A DNA stretch of 64,000 bases. It comes from Ceratothoa steindachneri. Taxonomy: Eukaryota; Arthropoda; Malacostraca; Isopoda; Cymothoidae. The stretch covers positions 174,394,294 to 174,458,293 of the forward strand of contig OZ018318.1 in NCBI GenBank assembly GCA_963969495.1, written 5' to 3'. The position numbers and the translations under genes were made by a program. The notes under the pieces are model-generated. The model saw only the letters and a list, made by a program, of their open reading frames with translations. It was not told where the DNA came from and searched no databases. Positions within the stretch are counted from its first letter, which is position 1; each line of letters opens with the position of its first letter. This document shows, in pieces, positions 34,708 through 49,005 of the stretch.

Positions 34708-35757
34708 ACATAGCTTGTGAGTGTAGAGGATTGTAAAATATTGTTTTCAGTAATAATTAGTGTCATTTCAAGCATAGTTTGCCATAGAATAAGTGTGGAA
34801 AGAATATATAGAAAGTAATATCGATTAGTTGTCACCGAAAAAAATACCGTTTAGTTCTGTGTCTTCTAAACAGTGTTTGGTGAAAATAGAGGGATGAGAC
34901 TCGGCCATGGCATGCTCCCATTACCCAAGGCTACACAAGCAGAAGAATATTAGAAGATAGTACCAATTTCTTTTTTTCGCATATTTAATTATAAAGCTTT
35001 TCGATAAATATTCCCTTTTTCGTTTGTTTAAATAAAACCCCAAAACATGCACTTTTTAAACTGCTATTTGAATTTAAAATAGCAAAAAGAAAAGGAGAAG
35101 AGTTAAATTTTCATTATGTACTTTCCAAATAATTTTTTTTTGTTCCTAAGTATTTTTTTTTCAATTTTTCATTTTGAAAAAAATTCTCCGGGGTTAACCT
35201 TCCACGTCAGCAAAATAGCGGGTAACCGTTCTAGGATTAAAGTAGATCTTAGTTCGAACTACAGTTTCAAGAGATTTCTCTTCCTAAAGATGGTATTATG
35301 ACGATTGAATATAAAGAAATTAGGAAAGATTACTATGTAGAGTGATATACTCTTTGTTTCGTGGAAAATGGGAACCTCATTTTTATTGTTTTTGATAATA
35401 TTTTCCGCTTGATTTGCGCTTCGTAGAAAATTGCGATTTTGCCAGAAAACCTGTGGTTTTCTTTGGGGGTATTTGCGTTGTTATTTTTCATTGAATTTTT
35501 TTATTCTTTTTCTATTAAAAAAGGGTTTATTTACATATTTATTGTAAGAACCTAAAAATATATATTATAATTCATTTTATTTATTATTTTTATTAAACAT
35601 GAACAATATTTCATCTTTTTCCTTTTGGAACAAACCAAGTTTTCATTCTAGCAACCAATTATGTTTCTAATGTCAAACTCGATGTTCAAATTCTACCAGA
35701 CAATATTTTGTATCATCATGACCTAGAATATTTTGTCATTTCAATGACCTCGAAGTA

Positions 35758-37811
35758 CTCGTATCATTACCTGATCCAAAGCATGATTCTTTTTACTTCC
35801 TCATGAATCCACTATGCAATGAGGTGAAAGAAAACCTACCTTGCGAAACAGTATTGTGAAATACACAGCTCTAGCAAACGCCACCTGGTTTCTAGCGTAC
35901 TTAAATAAACTCCGGCATTTTCTTTCAGGATATTTTTAGAAGGTCTTTATCTACCTTAGCATTACTTAGAAAACCGGTTTCTAGGAGTGTTTTCAACCAT
36001 TTCAAAAGGGATGTGTTCTGAGCTAGAAAGCTTATGTGTGCGAGATATCATGAAGGGAAAATATGAAGAAGGTGTATTTTGTAGAATAATTGTAGAAAAG
36101 CCTATTAATAGTAATGAAACGGTATGGTCATAATAAATATTGAAGGAGGAATAGTAAATAAAATATAATAAATGCAGACCGCTGAGAAAATTTATATCTA
36201 AAAGCATTCAGAATTGTAACCAATAATGAGTTTAATTGATTATTGTTGAAATATAGTTTTTTTGAAGGAAAATTAAAAATAAAATAGATAAAAAATAAAT
36301 TTTATTGAAACTAATATACAAAAATAATTCCTCAGTTGAAATAGGAGTCAGGGGAACTAAACAAATAATAGAAAGACATTCAGAATTTGAGTAGTTAGGC
36401 ATATGAAAAACAAACTCCTTTGACAAGTTTATCTCTTAAATTTACCTGATTTTTTAAAAATAAAACTGCTGTTCGGACGGTGCTAAGAAGGAAACTAAAC
36501 ATAGAAAGCTTAACAGGATAAGTCTTTACTATAGGCTACTTCTGAGAAATGAAAACAAAGAAATAGAAAGAAATTTGTTATTAAGAACAAGATTTAGACA
36601 AATAAGAGAGAATTTCTTTGTACTACCGAATCAAAGTGAATGATTTTTGGAAAGAAAGATGAAGCCTTTTATACAAAAAACTGTTAGTTAAATATTAAAT
36701 TAAAAGAGCTACAACTTTCTTTCTAACCATCAAGTTTCTATTGTAAAGCTATGAATGGACAATATCATCTGAACTAGTGAAAGTAACAAAATTAATCTAA
36801 CGTTGCTGAAGACAATAACCCAATATCGATCCACAAATTATTTAATCTGCTATGATAATCCTTGCCAATAGTTTTATTTTATAGTAGGAATATGACACAT
36901 GGCATAATGCTAATTGGAATTAGCCATATTGAGCCGGTACATATGCTTACAGCCTTGCCCTAACAAATAGAATGATCACTTCACTCTCAGACCAGCTAGC
37001 CAGAGAGAAAAAGAATCCACCTTATAATAACACTTACACAAAAATGTATTAAGATCAGCTATTTAACAGTATTCTTCCAGACATTTATGGAAGAATCTAG
37101 TTAACGGCAAATTATAGGAAACAGAGAAACCGAGCCATTTATTTTAATAAAGCTGCAAGCCTTGTTACAAATGTAAGAGTTACAGTACTCGACGAAATAA
37201 TGAATTTAGCACAAAAAAGATATAAACAAAGTACTATAAGTATTCCAAATAAGGGCAAGAGGACTCACACTAGGACAAAACATTGGTTTATAGGAGTTAT
37301 GAAAAACCTACAGGAAGAAGAAGAGAAGAGAAAACTGTCCATGAAAAATTTAGATCTCCGATACTGGCGACGACCAGAATCACAATGATTCATTCCTGCC
37401 CGTAGCATCCTTATATGTATACACCTAGACATAGACCATTGCAGGCAATACAGACTCATTACTTTACTTTAGAAGTGGTAAGTAGCATCACCGGCTGCAG
37501 TGACATCAAATTGGGAGTAGCGAATCTGCAATTATGAAGCAGAGAAAATCATAGAGATTCTGCACCTTGGTGGAAAATTCCTCAAGCATAGTGCTTGGGA
37601 TATTGTTCTCGATTGAGAACAAGACAATATTAATTTTATCCGTGGAGCACCAAACTAGAGTTTTTGAGCTAAGAATGGCCTATCTATCTCAAGACTGCTA
37701 TAAGCCCATGAATGAGGGAATATCGATAGTAAAATATCTCGAGGTTAATATATACTGTACTCAAGATAAATTCCTAAACCCATAAAACGTTCCCGAATCG
37801 TTCTAGCTAAA
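35758..37811. other. 2,054-bp segment present in copy 2, absent in copy 1
   Basis: Begins after GACCTCGAAGTA and ends before ATAAAACAGC. No terminal repeats, target duplication, poly-A tail or recognisable coding domain is seen; the longest plus frames are 62-72 codons. A short perfect hairpin lies at 36909-36924 (GCTAATT against AATTAGC). Given the fold-back junction in copy 1, the simplest reading is ancestral unit sequence that was deleted from copy 1. Confidence 0.65.
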
Positions 37812-40800
37812 ATAAAACAGCATCCAATTGAATATAAATTTGGAATGATACAGCTTTCTTAAAGAATTATTAAACATGTCTCAAACTATAGAGGCTCTTG
37901 ATAAGTCTCTTGTACTCTGTTTCTTCTAGTTATCCTTGAAGAAGGAAATTAATAGGTTGGAAGAGAAATAAAGCCACGGAAAGTTTGTTCATTTCAGATA
38001 TTGAATAGGGTTATAAAAAGGAGAAAAATGATGGAAAAGCCACATAAATATTTATAATAGTTATAAGGGAAAATAAAGCTCATTGACTAATTTGACAAGA
38101 CACGGAATTGGTAAGAAAGGGGAATGAGGAAACCAAGCAAACAACAAACCTTACGAGCCACATTAGTGCTAAACTATATTTGAAAATACAAAAGAACGAG
38201 ACTTTATTTTATAAGGTAGAAGAAAACCCTATTAGGCGCCAGGATTTTTCTTTAAAAGATAGTAAATAAATTTATAAATAAAAAACATCTGAGGCTTTTT
38301 ATAAATTCTCCTCTTAGTTTTTTTTATCTTCTATATTGTTAGATGCCTTGACCACTCGAAAGGAGTCCAAGGCATTTAAACAACTGTGCCGTTCTTATGA
38401 ACATGTTCCTAGAGCTTTAGAGTGGTATTTACCATTAATTATTCTATAAATCATTTTATTCCTTATCCCTACCCCCTATCACTCATCATCTCCGCATTAA
38501 ATCGTAATACCCTCTTGGTGCCGTAGTTTCTTTTTTATTTGGATTAAACCCCAACCCTTGAAGCTTTGAACTTGTGTATTTAGCTAACAACCTCAGCTGT
38601 TCTTCGGAGTCATCTTAATAATTTATTCCTCTGCTATATAATTTTTTTCTAATTCGAGTTACACGCCTGAATGCCAAAAGAGACACGCCTAGGAAGGGAA
38701 ACATGACACAAACTATGGTAATCTGTCAGAAGTAACTGTGTGAGGGAGCTGAAGCTGTCGGAGTGAGTATGTGAAACGGCATAGAAACTTACAAAATTTG
38801 ATACTTGTCCTTGCGAATATCTGTTCAATTGAGACATTTCCGTCTCTTTCTTTCCCGGAAAAACTGTAACACATATTCGCTTTACATAAAATGGGATTAT
38901 CTGCCTTTTTATCCCTAAAATATCACAGAAATTTAGCAAATACTGTGGAACATGAAAGAGATTTTTCCTAGCGTGTGTTGACTGAAGAGATCTAAGTGAA
39001 TCACGGCAACGTAATATTTCTCTCTTAGGATTAAATTCTTCATTGCAACTTGTCACACAAATACACCAAGAAGATTATTTCCTCCCAGTTAGCTGTAATT
39101 TTATCACTGAAATATTAATACAATCTTAGAACCACGACTTCCACTAGTTAAATCAATCAACTAATACGATATGGCAAATAGAGCGGTAGGATTTTCGTTA
39201 GAGAGAGAGAGAGAGAGAGATACAAGAGGGGCTGTTGTTATCTAATAGGATTCAAGTAACTTTTTTATACAGCACCTAAAGACTCATTTAACTTTGTAAC
39301 GACCAATCAGTGTAATAGGGTGTAAAACTTCGTAAATTCTGACCGAGAAAAGGAATTTCTCCTCTCAAATTCTTTTGAAAATTTCACCTAAATTTATTCT
39401 TTTATTACTAGCCGTGTAGAATGCTAATTACGCTGTAGCCTGAATATTATTAACACTAATTCAAACCTAAATTAACAAAGGAAAATTCTTAGGATGTCTC
39501 TTTGTAAAGAAGGTGCTGACGAAAAGAAAGTAAAAATATGTTGGAAGATATAGAGCCACAAATCATCCTTGGGTCATTTAGCCGTCAGGGCACACAACTT
39601 CGGGTATGGCACCAGGAAGGCATGAGATTATCCAGATGTCAGATGTATCGTCGTTTCCAATGCTACACCTAACACTCTCTTACAGGATGGTGTGGCCTCA
39701 TGTAGTAATAATTGGAGGCTATCATAACTTAAATGTCAATGCCTCCTTACACCCGAATTGTCCATCGAAAGTTTGAAATACGTTTGTGTGTAGAAAGGTT
39801 TCCACAAAATACCTAAATTAAATCAAATTCAACTATTTTTAAAGTTTGAAAAAAATTAATAACACAAAATAAAATATATTTAATAGCGCTTTAGATTTTA
39901 TGTCTTGTATGCCATATAACGCGCTTACGACATTCATAAACTCCCATAGTCAGCTGCTTCTCATGGCATCAAAAATGATGCCACAGATTCATCTCGTTTA
40001 CGTTCTGCATCGTTTCAGTTTAAATTAAAAGAAATCAATTATTTAAGAGATCAAAGAAAGTTACTGCCATATATTTTTGTTATTAAAGTTTCTTCTATTA
40101 ACTGAACACAAATTACTAGGCAAATTAACAAGGGCATCAGGGGGATCTTACAGATAAAACCGAGAAATCAATTTCAATTACCATTCAATGAATGATAAAA
40201 ATTTCCTATCAATAACCATAAATTACCATGGATCACCATTTCATGACAACTGATAAACTAAACGAATCGCGTGAATGATATTTAAGTTAAATACCCACCT
40301 TAAGTTAGTTACCTTGAGGATAATAATAAGAAATTACGACAAATTACCTGACATGAGTTACTAGACATTACTACAAATCTTCTAAATTATTCTCATATGA
40401 ATTGCAAATAATAATCACAGGTTACCATTGTAAAAATTATGGCTGTATATAATTGTCATTCGGATAAAATACCATTACCCGAATCCTGAATAATAAACAT
40501 TAATTCCACAAAATTAACATTGAATGAATTAAGCAATATATACGTCACTTTCACAGATTACGATTACGTGAATTACGTCCATTTCAGGAATAAATATTGC
40601 ATGAAGTAAGAAGAAAAACGAGGAATTCCGCGAATTACCATTGCATAATAGATAAGTTTAGCAGGAATTGAAATCAATATTCCGATTTCCTCTAGGACAC
40701 AGTAAGGGTAACACTAAATAGCCTTTAATGTATCGGTTGACAGCCAAAAATGACCCTTTTTTATAATGCTGTAATTTCTTAGCCATTAAAGCTTGAAAGT

Positions 40801-40928
40801 CTAGATAATGATGAGTAAAGATAAGAATTTTTGATACTTTTTTTGCTATCTTAGGTAGCCGGCTTCTTGTGAATAGTCTAATATAGCTTCTCATGGCATT
40901 GAACCGGCTGTTTTAAGATCTCCAAAAA
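37812..40928. other. Copy 2: non-coding stretch
   Basis: Corresponds to 10468-13652. It contains 47 bp (38496-38542) and about 300 bp (39812-40110) lacking in copy 1, and it lacks the LTR-like fragment. No gene recognised. Confidence 0.55.
39200..39221. repeat. GA/CT microsatellite, copy 2
   Basis: Counterpart of the copy 1 AG run at 11809-11831, with a slightly different length and without the CG before ATACAAG. Confidence 0.9.
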
Positions 40929-41345
40929 TGGCACAATTAACACTTAAACAACGAAGGATTGTCGTGGAACTAATGATTCTATATGTCTAAATAATAAAAT
41001 CAATTCTTCATTTTCGAGCAGGTTATTCTATACTATTAGACAAAATAAATCCAGAGAAATTACGCCAAATGGAATGTCCACAGCACAATTCGTATTTTAA
41101 ATAAAGGAAATTCTGGTCACAAGAAAATTGTGAGGACTGGAGAATATTCACAAGGTAGGGACTTTAAATGATGCTGATGAAACAAAGTCAGTGAGAAAAA
41201 TAGCTGCTGAAACACATTTGAATAGAGATGATGTGCAAACTATTCTCAAAATAGAACTTAATTTAAAGCCATATAAAAATCAATGTCATCCAGAAATCGT
41301 AACACAGTTAAGGAACCAATGTTATCATTTACCTCAGGGTTAAAG
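40929..41345 (+). pseudogene. Tc1/mariner-like transposase N-terminal remnant, copy 2
   Basis: Counterpart of 13653-14070 with the same frame breaks, so it was decayed before the unit duplicated. Few substitutions separate the two copies (for example ELYLKPYK here reads ELNLKPYK). The DDE domain is absent here too. Confidence 0.5.
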
Positions 41346-44300
41346 ATATGTGCGATGATAAATAATTAGTATTGAATAACAGAATTTACAGTGATTACCT
41401 GTAGGACACATGGAGGATAAATCTAAAAGGTCTTTAAATTAGGGACTTTCACAGGGAATTGCGTACCTTTCTGGACCTATTTTCCCTCCATTGTAACCCC
41501 CAAAACTTGCGGAATATTTGGTATTTTCATTAAGCATAACTTTCTATTTTATTTCTTTCACTTCTAAATCATTTTAAGGTTTCTCCCGTCGTTTTTCATT
41601 TTTTGAAAAAGATATTTAATGCCCGAAATTGTTCAGAGGATTACGATTATTTTCAGCAATTTTAATCTTTTGCCACAATCTGGCGGGAAACAACACGAGT
41701 GCGAAGAGAAACAAATCGGGCATTCGTTGCTATCAAATTGGGTGTTCGAATACCGTCCGTTGGATCGAGAAGAGAAATAGAGGGCAGCAAATAAGCGGTA
41801 AAGACACAAGAGCTAACCTGCGAGCCATAAAAAGCCTCTAAACTCACAAACACACACTCACACAAATTTATTTATTCAATTTCTATTCCTGGATGTAATT
41901 CTCGCGTCTTCTTTACCTCCTCAGGCGTATATGGACCCAAATATGGATGGAGGGCGCTTAACGACATATTAGGAGGTCCCATCTACCTCCAACCCCCCCC
42001 CCGGTGTTTCGGTAATTTCTAATCAAATAATTGAGGTAGTTCTTTAGTCCCACCATCATCTAGTCAATTATTTGTCTTTCTTATTATTCATAAAGGAGAA
42101 AAACGTTAATATCTGCAGTTCTGTCAAAGAATAGATGCTTGAGGAGAGATGTTGGAAAAGATGAATAATTTCTATGTTTACCGATGCCCAAATTCTACAA
42201 TAGCAAAACTCTTCACCCCTAATTTCCGATTGTCAATGCTGCCTTAATAATAAAGTGATCCTCCTAACCTTAAATTGATTTAAGGGATGTCAAATTTCCA
42301 CCATATCTCACTGGAAACAATTGAACTACGTAACTTAGCACACAATATCTTTTCCATTTTTTCCCAATAAATTCATCCTTCCTACTCTTGTTATTCTCTC
42401 TTAACAGCTGGAGCTTGGGCCAATAAAACCTTATCAATCATTATGACCAAACTACTCCTGTGTTGTAGATGAATCTTGTGGTTGGACTTTGGATGTGAAC
42501 TTAGCGTCAATATCTGGATTGAAGGTTTCTTTATTTCCAGCGAACGAGACAATATTTTATTTGCATATGAAATTAGCTCCTGACTTTTGCGATATATTAA
42601 TGGGTGTTTGGAGTTCCAAATCATCGAAAATGGATTAAATGATCTAAACTTACATGGTCCATTATCATAATCTTAGGACAAACTAAAGATATATAGACAC
42701 ATGCGTGAAAGTTAACATGATCATTGGATTTTTATAAAGGTCAATTTTTCCTCCCAAAGTCAAAAGGCTGAATTGCAAAAGATATGTTGCTTATAGAGGA
42801 AACGTTTGTTTAAATATAAATTAAGCTGACATAAATTAGATAAGAACAAGTGTTGGTATATGTGAAACACAATAAATTTCTCTTTTATAATCATCAATAG
42901 TTATAATTACATTCTTATATGAGCAATTTACGCCACTTTAGAATTCCTGATTATGATCGGTGACTCAGATCTTGACCCCTTTCCTTTACACCCACAAAAG
43001 TCAGCAACCTTTGTTTATGGTTCCGATTAAACTCTCCGAGGGTTATTAATTCCTGCAGTGTACTCGCAATCTTTTTTAATTTCACTCCATTTAATGCGGC
43101 CGACTTTACTGAAAGTTGATCATGATTTACTAGATTGCAAATATGTACTCAGAAAATAATGAGGCGGCAACTGTAGGTGCTCAAATCCATATCACCTGGT
43201 CAGAAGAAATTTATTCGAGTGCAATCAACAAGCAGTTGAGAGTATCTCTGCCAAATTTACTTCATATTTCACTCTCTATATCTCTATCAAATCCGCATAT
43301 AATAATCGACCATAATAATAAAACCTAATGTCGTAATTTTACTCCAGGTATTACAAGTTTTCGTCAGCCTCACGACATTTGCACAGATTCACCGTCTCGA
43401 ATCCTAATTTCATCAACAAAATTCTCTAATTCAGGCATTCATACTAGACTACTGTATCATTACATTCCTCAATCCATAACACAACTACACTCGTTTTCTC
43501 TTTCAAATACGATTATCTCCATTCATTTTGAAAAATAATAGCACAAGTTGCAAATTCGTGAAAACGAGGGGAGAAGGCTGGTCTGCAAAGACAGGCAATA
43601 GGTAGAGGTGATAAAGATTTATCAATCACCAAATTCACCCCTTTGACAATTTTTCATCCCAATTAAACTGCAATGATATTTTAGATCAATTCTTCCTTCT
43701 CCTTTCCTTATACTCCTTGTAATTTTAAGCCGTAGTTAATTCTGCACCTTTTTGTATTTTTTCCTTCAGCTATTTTCCACAGAGTCATTTAACATCTATC
43801 AGACGCTACCGTGGGACTTTAAACAGATAATGTGGACTGAATTTTCTGATGCTTCATAATGGCTTATTAATTTCCTCTGAAAGTCAAAATTTACAAAGGC
43901 GAGAAAGCGACAATCCAGTAGCGTTCCCTGTAGTGAAATTAGATCATTATTAGCCAGGCTAAATAACCACCTTTCTTTTAACTGGAGATTATTTTATAGC
44001 CAAAGTTCGGTTATTTGAACTTTTTCTTTAATTCAAATAGGTTAAAAAACGAGCAAACTTTCTAAGACCCTGGTGTAAATGCTAGTTTTGAGTAATCTTA
44101 AATACTTAATTTTAAAGCATCCTAATGTTTTTCTCTCGCAAACATCTTGTGGATGATTCAATAAATATTTGCCTAACGAAATAAATAAATAGACAAAGAA
44201 AAAGATGACAAGTGAAAGAAATTTCCCTATTAAATTTGCTATTCTTTCAGGACAAATAATGAAAAGGCCTTTGTTAGGAATTCAGTTAGTACCTTTGTTG

Positions 44301-46966
44301 TTAGCTGAATTCTTATCTAGAATTTGGTATAAACCTACGTTATAGACATATCAATTCATAAATTCATATATTTAACTGGAAATTGATTTCTTTATGCCCC
44401 CTAGAGCGGAAATAAGGACAGACTGTTATCTGAATAAGTATTAAAATCGCAGATCAAATATTTATATCTTGGCTCCATAAATCGTTTCGTCTGCTACTCG
44501 GTCAGATCTTAGATATCAAAAATCTTTTTTTTCCTTTATAAAACTATTTATTGAGTTTTTAATCTTAATGTTGGTTTAAAGTTGTAGATATAGAAATAAA
44601 ATATTCCATAGATTAGGTTAAATTACGAACAAAGCCAAAATGTCTCGTATAAGCCTCAGGTAAGCTCTAAAGACCTCATCCATGTCTGTGGTTAATACCT
44701 TAGCGGTTACCAAACTGGCACTGCCTCGGGTACGCCTTTGTTCAGATCTTCCACCATGATAAGCAAGCAAGTAATTTATCTAGCCTGAGTGAATATCTAG
44801 AATGAAGGAATGCTTGAAAAATACTATTGCATGTTGAAAGACGATATGCTTTGGCATGACCGTGAGAAGTGCCAAAGAATTGCTACAGGTTTGAGCTTGC
44901 CATTATTCGTATTATGTGCTTCAATGTCTCATCATTAACTAATTTAATCATTACGGTTTCAGTTTCGGAAGTAATCAAAAGAGATTTGCTTGCCAAGGAA
45001 TTTTGAAATTAATTTATGAAGCGAGTAAAAACACCGAGTTAAAAGAGTTAATTTTTAAAACTCTAGGAATGATTATTTGGCACTAACATATATTTCTGGA
45101 CGAAGGTTTGAGAGAGTGGACGGAACCAGCCGGGGATGGCCAAAAGAACGTTATAGAGCAAAAACCTTTTTCAATTATAATTACAAATATAACGGGGTTT
45201 TACTCAAAGAAATTTTACATTCGCCCTACACCAATTCAACAAATATGTATGGAACTATAAATGAGGAGGATATTGTGTAATTGCGCAAAAAAATAAGATA
45301 TATTTTGTTAAATTGCGCTGAAATTTCTGATTTATCCGAAAACAGGTGAAGAAAATTTGCGAGGAATCCAGAAGATAATTCTAGCTCCAGGATCCGCATC
45401 CGGAGGTGTATCCGGAGCCAAATATAATCTTTTCTATGTGGCCCAGGGTACAGAACCCCTCCACATAATTTCTTTAAATTCTTTCAATATTTTTTTGAGA
45501 TTTACAAATTTATTCAAACAAAAACAAACGAACAAACGCAGGATATCATATTGTCTCCGCCGAGAAACAACAATTTTAATAAAACAAAGAAAAAGAGAAA
45601 TCGATCAAATAATATTAATCACACTTAAGGAAATTGGCCCAATCACTATCAATTTAGACTCGCTATTTCAATTTCTTGTTGTTGTTTTTTTCTTGAATAT
45701 TATTCGTCTGTATCCATAGGAGAAAATAGGAAATAGAGGTCATTTTTCTTATTTAGTTTCTTGCTCTCGTCTATTCCATCAAAAAGTGGCAATTTAAACG
45801 TCAAAATTCCAACTTTAAATTTAATATTTACAAATCTTTAGAAAAAGAAATCCACCTTATTACCTCTCTTTTGCAGTAATAATGAGCCTACTTCAGGTGA
45901 GACTAAATCTCCATAAATGTTTTCCTCTCTATTTTCTCAAATCTGATCTCAAAAAGCGAAGGAATTCCGGTTGCTTCAATACAAATATTTAGACGAAGCC
46001 TCAATTTATGGAGTGAAAAATTAGCCTATTCGCAGCTCACACCGTTTTAGTAAACGAGATATCGGCAGGTGTATGATAATGAGCAGCTTGTTATATGAAT
46101 GTATATATATGCTAAAAGAGACTGTTGTTGGACAGGCGTAATTCAAAGCACCCTAGATTTATTCATAAGATACGTAGGGAGGAGATTTTCAATAGTTCCC
46201 CCTTCATAACCGACCTTACTTTTATCTTATGTTGGCACTTTTGGAGAGTCCTCCTCACTCTAACAAATTCCTCAAATTTTTTAATGTTATTTATATAAAC
46301 ATTCTTTACGGAGGTAAATAGAAAATCCATAATGCGCCCCCACCACCATATTTTTTAGACATATGAAAAAATGCGAAGATAAACTCTCATATTCGGTTTA
46401 TGAAAACCAACTTTCTCTGGCTTAGGAATTAATGTCTTATTTTATTTCTAGTTGACAAAGTCTCAATTTCCATTTTGAGTACTGACCTCAGTAATTTCAT
46501 CTCCATCAATAGACTTTTGTCCGGACATCGGGTCTTAATATATTGTGTTATCAATAACTATCGGTATAAGTCATCTGCTAAGGAATGAGGGATCGAGGTA
46601 GGTTTTTCTCGGCGTGGTATGTTTGGTGTTGTACGTATAAGAGGAAAACGTGAGTCAAAATGGAACATTTTAGAAAAAAATAGTGGTTTAATAAGAAGAA
46701 AGAAATAGGTGTGCAAATAGTTACAAAGGTGGTAGGTAACCAGGCTCATCTGTTATTTTGTTTTAAATTGTTTTGTTGTGGCTATATTATTTTTATGAGA
46801 TTAGGTATTTTTTTTAAGCGTTCAACCTTTGTAGGATGTTGGCTTTTGTTTGTACGGTTGTAATTTTTCTCGTTCTTTGTGGTTACTTTGCTTCAAAAAT
46901 AAAAAAGCGTTCTTTCAATTTAAATTATTAAATACGAAATTCTATCTAATTATGTTTATGATTGAC
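41346..46966. other. Copy 2: non-coding stretch to the end of the unit
   Basis: Corresponds to 14071-19483. It includes about 90 bp near 42552-42640 and 128 bp at 45668-45795 missing from copy 1, and a C run at 41992-42002 where copy 1 has an A run. No gene recognised. Confidence 0.55.
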
Positions 46967-47315
46967 AGTCAGTAAATGCTTTTCAGTATCCTGAGAGCAA
47001 CGAGGGGAAGAATGTGGTGTGCGTGTATTCTAATTTCCCTTTCTCTTGCTATTAAAACTATAGTTTTTTGTCTTATTTACTTATTAATGTCAATTCTCTT
47101 TCTCTTCTTCTCTTCTATAACGATATATAGTCAACGAGGCAATGTTTCCTCCGTCTAAAGGTTTGGAAAGGCAGAAATGAAATATGGCGAAAACCCATCG
47201 GTGGTTATCACCAGCCACCCAACTTTAATTCGCTTTTTTTAAGTATATTATACAGATATTGCTTCAATAAAATGGAGGAATATCGACTTATGGTCTATAA
47301 ATCCCTTAGAGTTAC

Positions 47316-47385
47316 ATACTATCTCAGTAGCTTACCGGTAAAGAGAGTAACCAGCAGTCGGAAGACCCTGATTCGAATCATGTCC
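47316..47385 (+). repeat. tRNA-like SINE head or tRNA pseudogene
   Basis: TAGCTTACCGGTAAAGAG resembles the D-arm/A box and GATTCGAATC the T-loop/B box of a tRNA gene, about 40 bp apart as in a tRNA. The anticodon arm does not fold well and no acceptor stem is apparent, so it is more likely a tRNA-derived SINE start or a tRNA relic than a working tRNA. No clear SINE tail identified downstream. Confidence 0.42.
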
Positions 47386-47705
47386 ATGATATTTCATTAT
47401 TCTTCTTTGTTGTTAATGTCTTCTCAGTATAGATCGCCTTCTATTATCTGTCCTTGCTCTTTAACTTAATATGTCTTTTCTTTAAACAGTGTTTTTGATA
47501 AGTGAATCAATACAAAAGCAATCAGTTACCCAAAATGATACCGAAATTATCGTTCGCTTTCCCACCTAGCCCCAAATATTTTTGTATTAATTTCATTTTT
47601 CCTTAATTTCCTTACCTAAAAGAATGCTGAAATTCAGCATATTCATTGCAATAGGTCAGGACGGGCTGGAATCTTTTGGAAGGGAGAAAATTAGGTCAAA
47701 GTTTA

Positions 47706-47728
47706 TATATATATATATATATATAAAT
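47706..47728. repeat. TA microsatellite
   Basis: Run of about 11 AT/TA dinucleotides in the spacer, with further shorter TA runs at 47795-47805 and 47840-47860. Confidence 0.85.
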
Positions 47729-48582
47729 ATGCAAAAGATCCCTGTGGGATTCTTGGCATCTATTTTATCTAATAACGCGTTACTTTATTTATTATATATA
47801 TATACCTTATTATTATTTATCGTGAACGTTATTGGGGTGATATATGTATATACTCTTATATGAATCCATTAGACCACATTGATAGAGAAAACAGGACAAT
47901 TTTTCCTTGCAGTAATAAATATATATAGAAATATAAAAAAAATGTCCAATATAATGTCTCAATTCTCTCTACATGCGATATACAAACGAGATGTGGAATT
48001 TTTCTTCAAATTTACCACTCAAATGTTTATCTCGAGGTCAATTCGAACTGTACCATACCCCCTCCCCCCCCCAAAAAAAAGACGAAATCACATGAACAAA
48101 ATTGATAACTACCACACTTTATTCACTTTTTATTCTTGGTCCCCCTCTCAAAATCAAGGTTAAACAGAATCTTTAAAATATATAAATTAGTGTTTTGCAT
48201 TTATTTCTCGAAAAAAAGAGATATGTCGAGTATTGAATCAACATTTAAAATTAATAATAACAATATTTAATTGCAAATTACTTATATTTCTTATTTATCT
48301 TTACATTACCAAGGTTGTGTAAAGTATTATATTTTGTAAGTTAGCTCCATGTAAAGGCTATCTCTAACTTCAATTCATTTGCTGATTTCATGACCCGGCA
48401 TTTGTAATGATATTCTTTAGTTTGCGAACTTTCGAATTTCACATATTTTAGAATAGTTTAGAAATTGAAGCTATTTTGAAAGGAACTTTTCAAAGGAGTG
48501 CCCGGTTAAAGAATAAAAAATCTACTCAAAATAAGCTATCCTTTGAACTCAGCAGACATTCAAATGTATCACGATTGAGGTA

Positions 48583-48626
48583 TGCCTGTGTAGAATAGCT
48601 CGTCGCACAGAGTCCTTACACAGGCA
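48583..48626. other. Perfect inverted repeat, 10-bp arms, 24-base loop
   Basis: TGCCTGTGTA at 48583-48592 and TACACAGGCA at 48617-48626, about 360 bp before the first primer-binding-site-like sequence. Confidence 0.8.
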
Positions 48627-48988
48627 CGAGCAACAACTGACCAAAGGCCGCTTGAGATATGTTCTAGGGGCTATTATTAGAGAGTGCGATTTACGGTTGA
48701 CCGGGTTTTAACTAATCGCTTGCCAAGTTCCAGTTAATAGGATATATAAAGAACAAGACCCCAAAATATAGTTTTAATATATATAATAAAAAGGGAAAAT
48801 TTATATATATACAAAAGGGGTGAACAAATTGCTTAATAAAGGTTGTTAAATGAATTATGTGAAGATTAACGAGGTAATTTGAGCATGACACTACAAGATC
48901 GCTTTACCTTCAAGCGCGAGAGAATTGGTAGGGGTGGGTGAAAGACAACGGCGCAGGTTTTCAAGAAGATACTACACCACGACAAAAC

Positions 48989-49005
48989 TGGTGACAGGTG
49001 TGGAG
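48989..49005 (+). other. Primer-binding-site-like sequence 1
   Basis: TGGTGACAGGTGTGGAG preceded by CCACGACAAAAC. The TGG start would pair with a tRNA CCA end. The same arrangement, CCACGACAAAAG followed by TGGTGTCCGGTGTGGGG, occurs at 52571-52598. Both are followed by AAAAGGGGCATT. Confidence 0.5.

Larger units (their letters stand above)
19482..46966. repeat. Tandem unit copy 2 (about 18.8 kb plus insertions, 27.5 kb total)
   Basis: Second copy of the long repeat, in the same orientation and directly abutting copy 1. The extra length over copy 1 is accounted for by a TTAA-flanked DNA transposon (24602-27327), a LINE (27408-31300) and a 2,054-bp segment (35758-37811), plus smaller indels. 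Taking these three out leaves about 18.8 kb, the size of copy 1. The end matches the end of copy 1 up to ATTGAC and then enters unique spacer. Confidence 0.93.
46967..48955. other. Spacer: stretch without gene
   Basis: Apart from the SINE-like head and TA runs, nothing recognised. A C-run next to an A-run lies at 48058-48078. Short open frames are AT-rich and lack domains. Confidence 0.55.
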
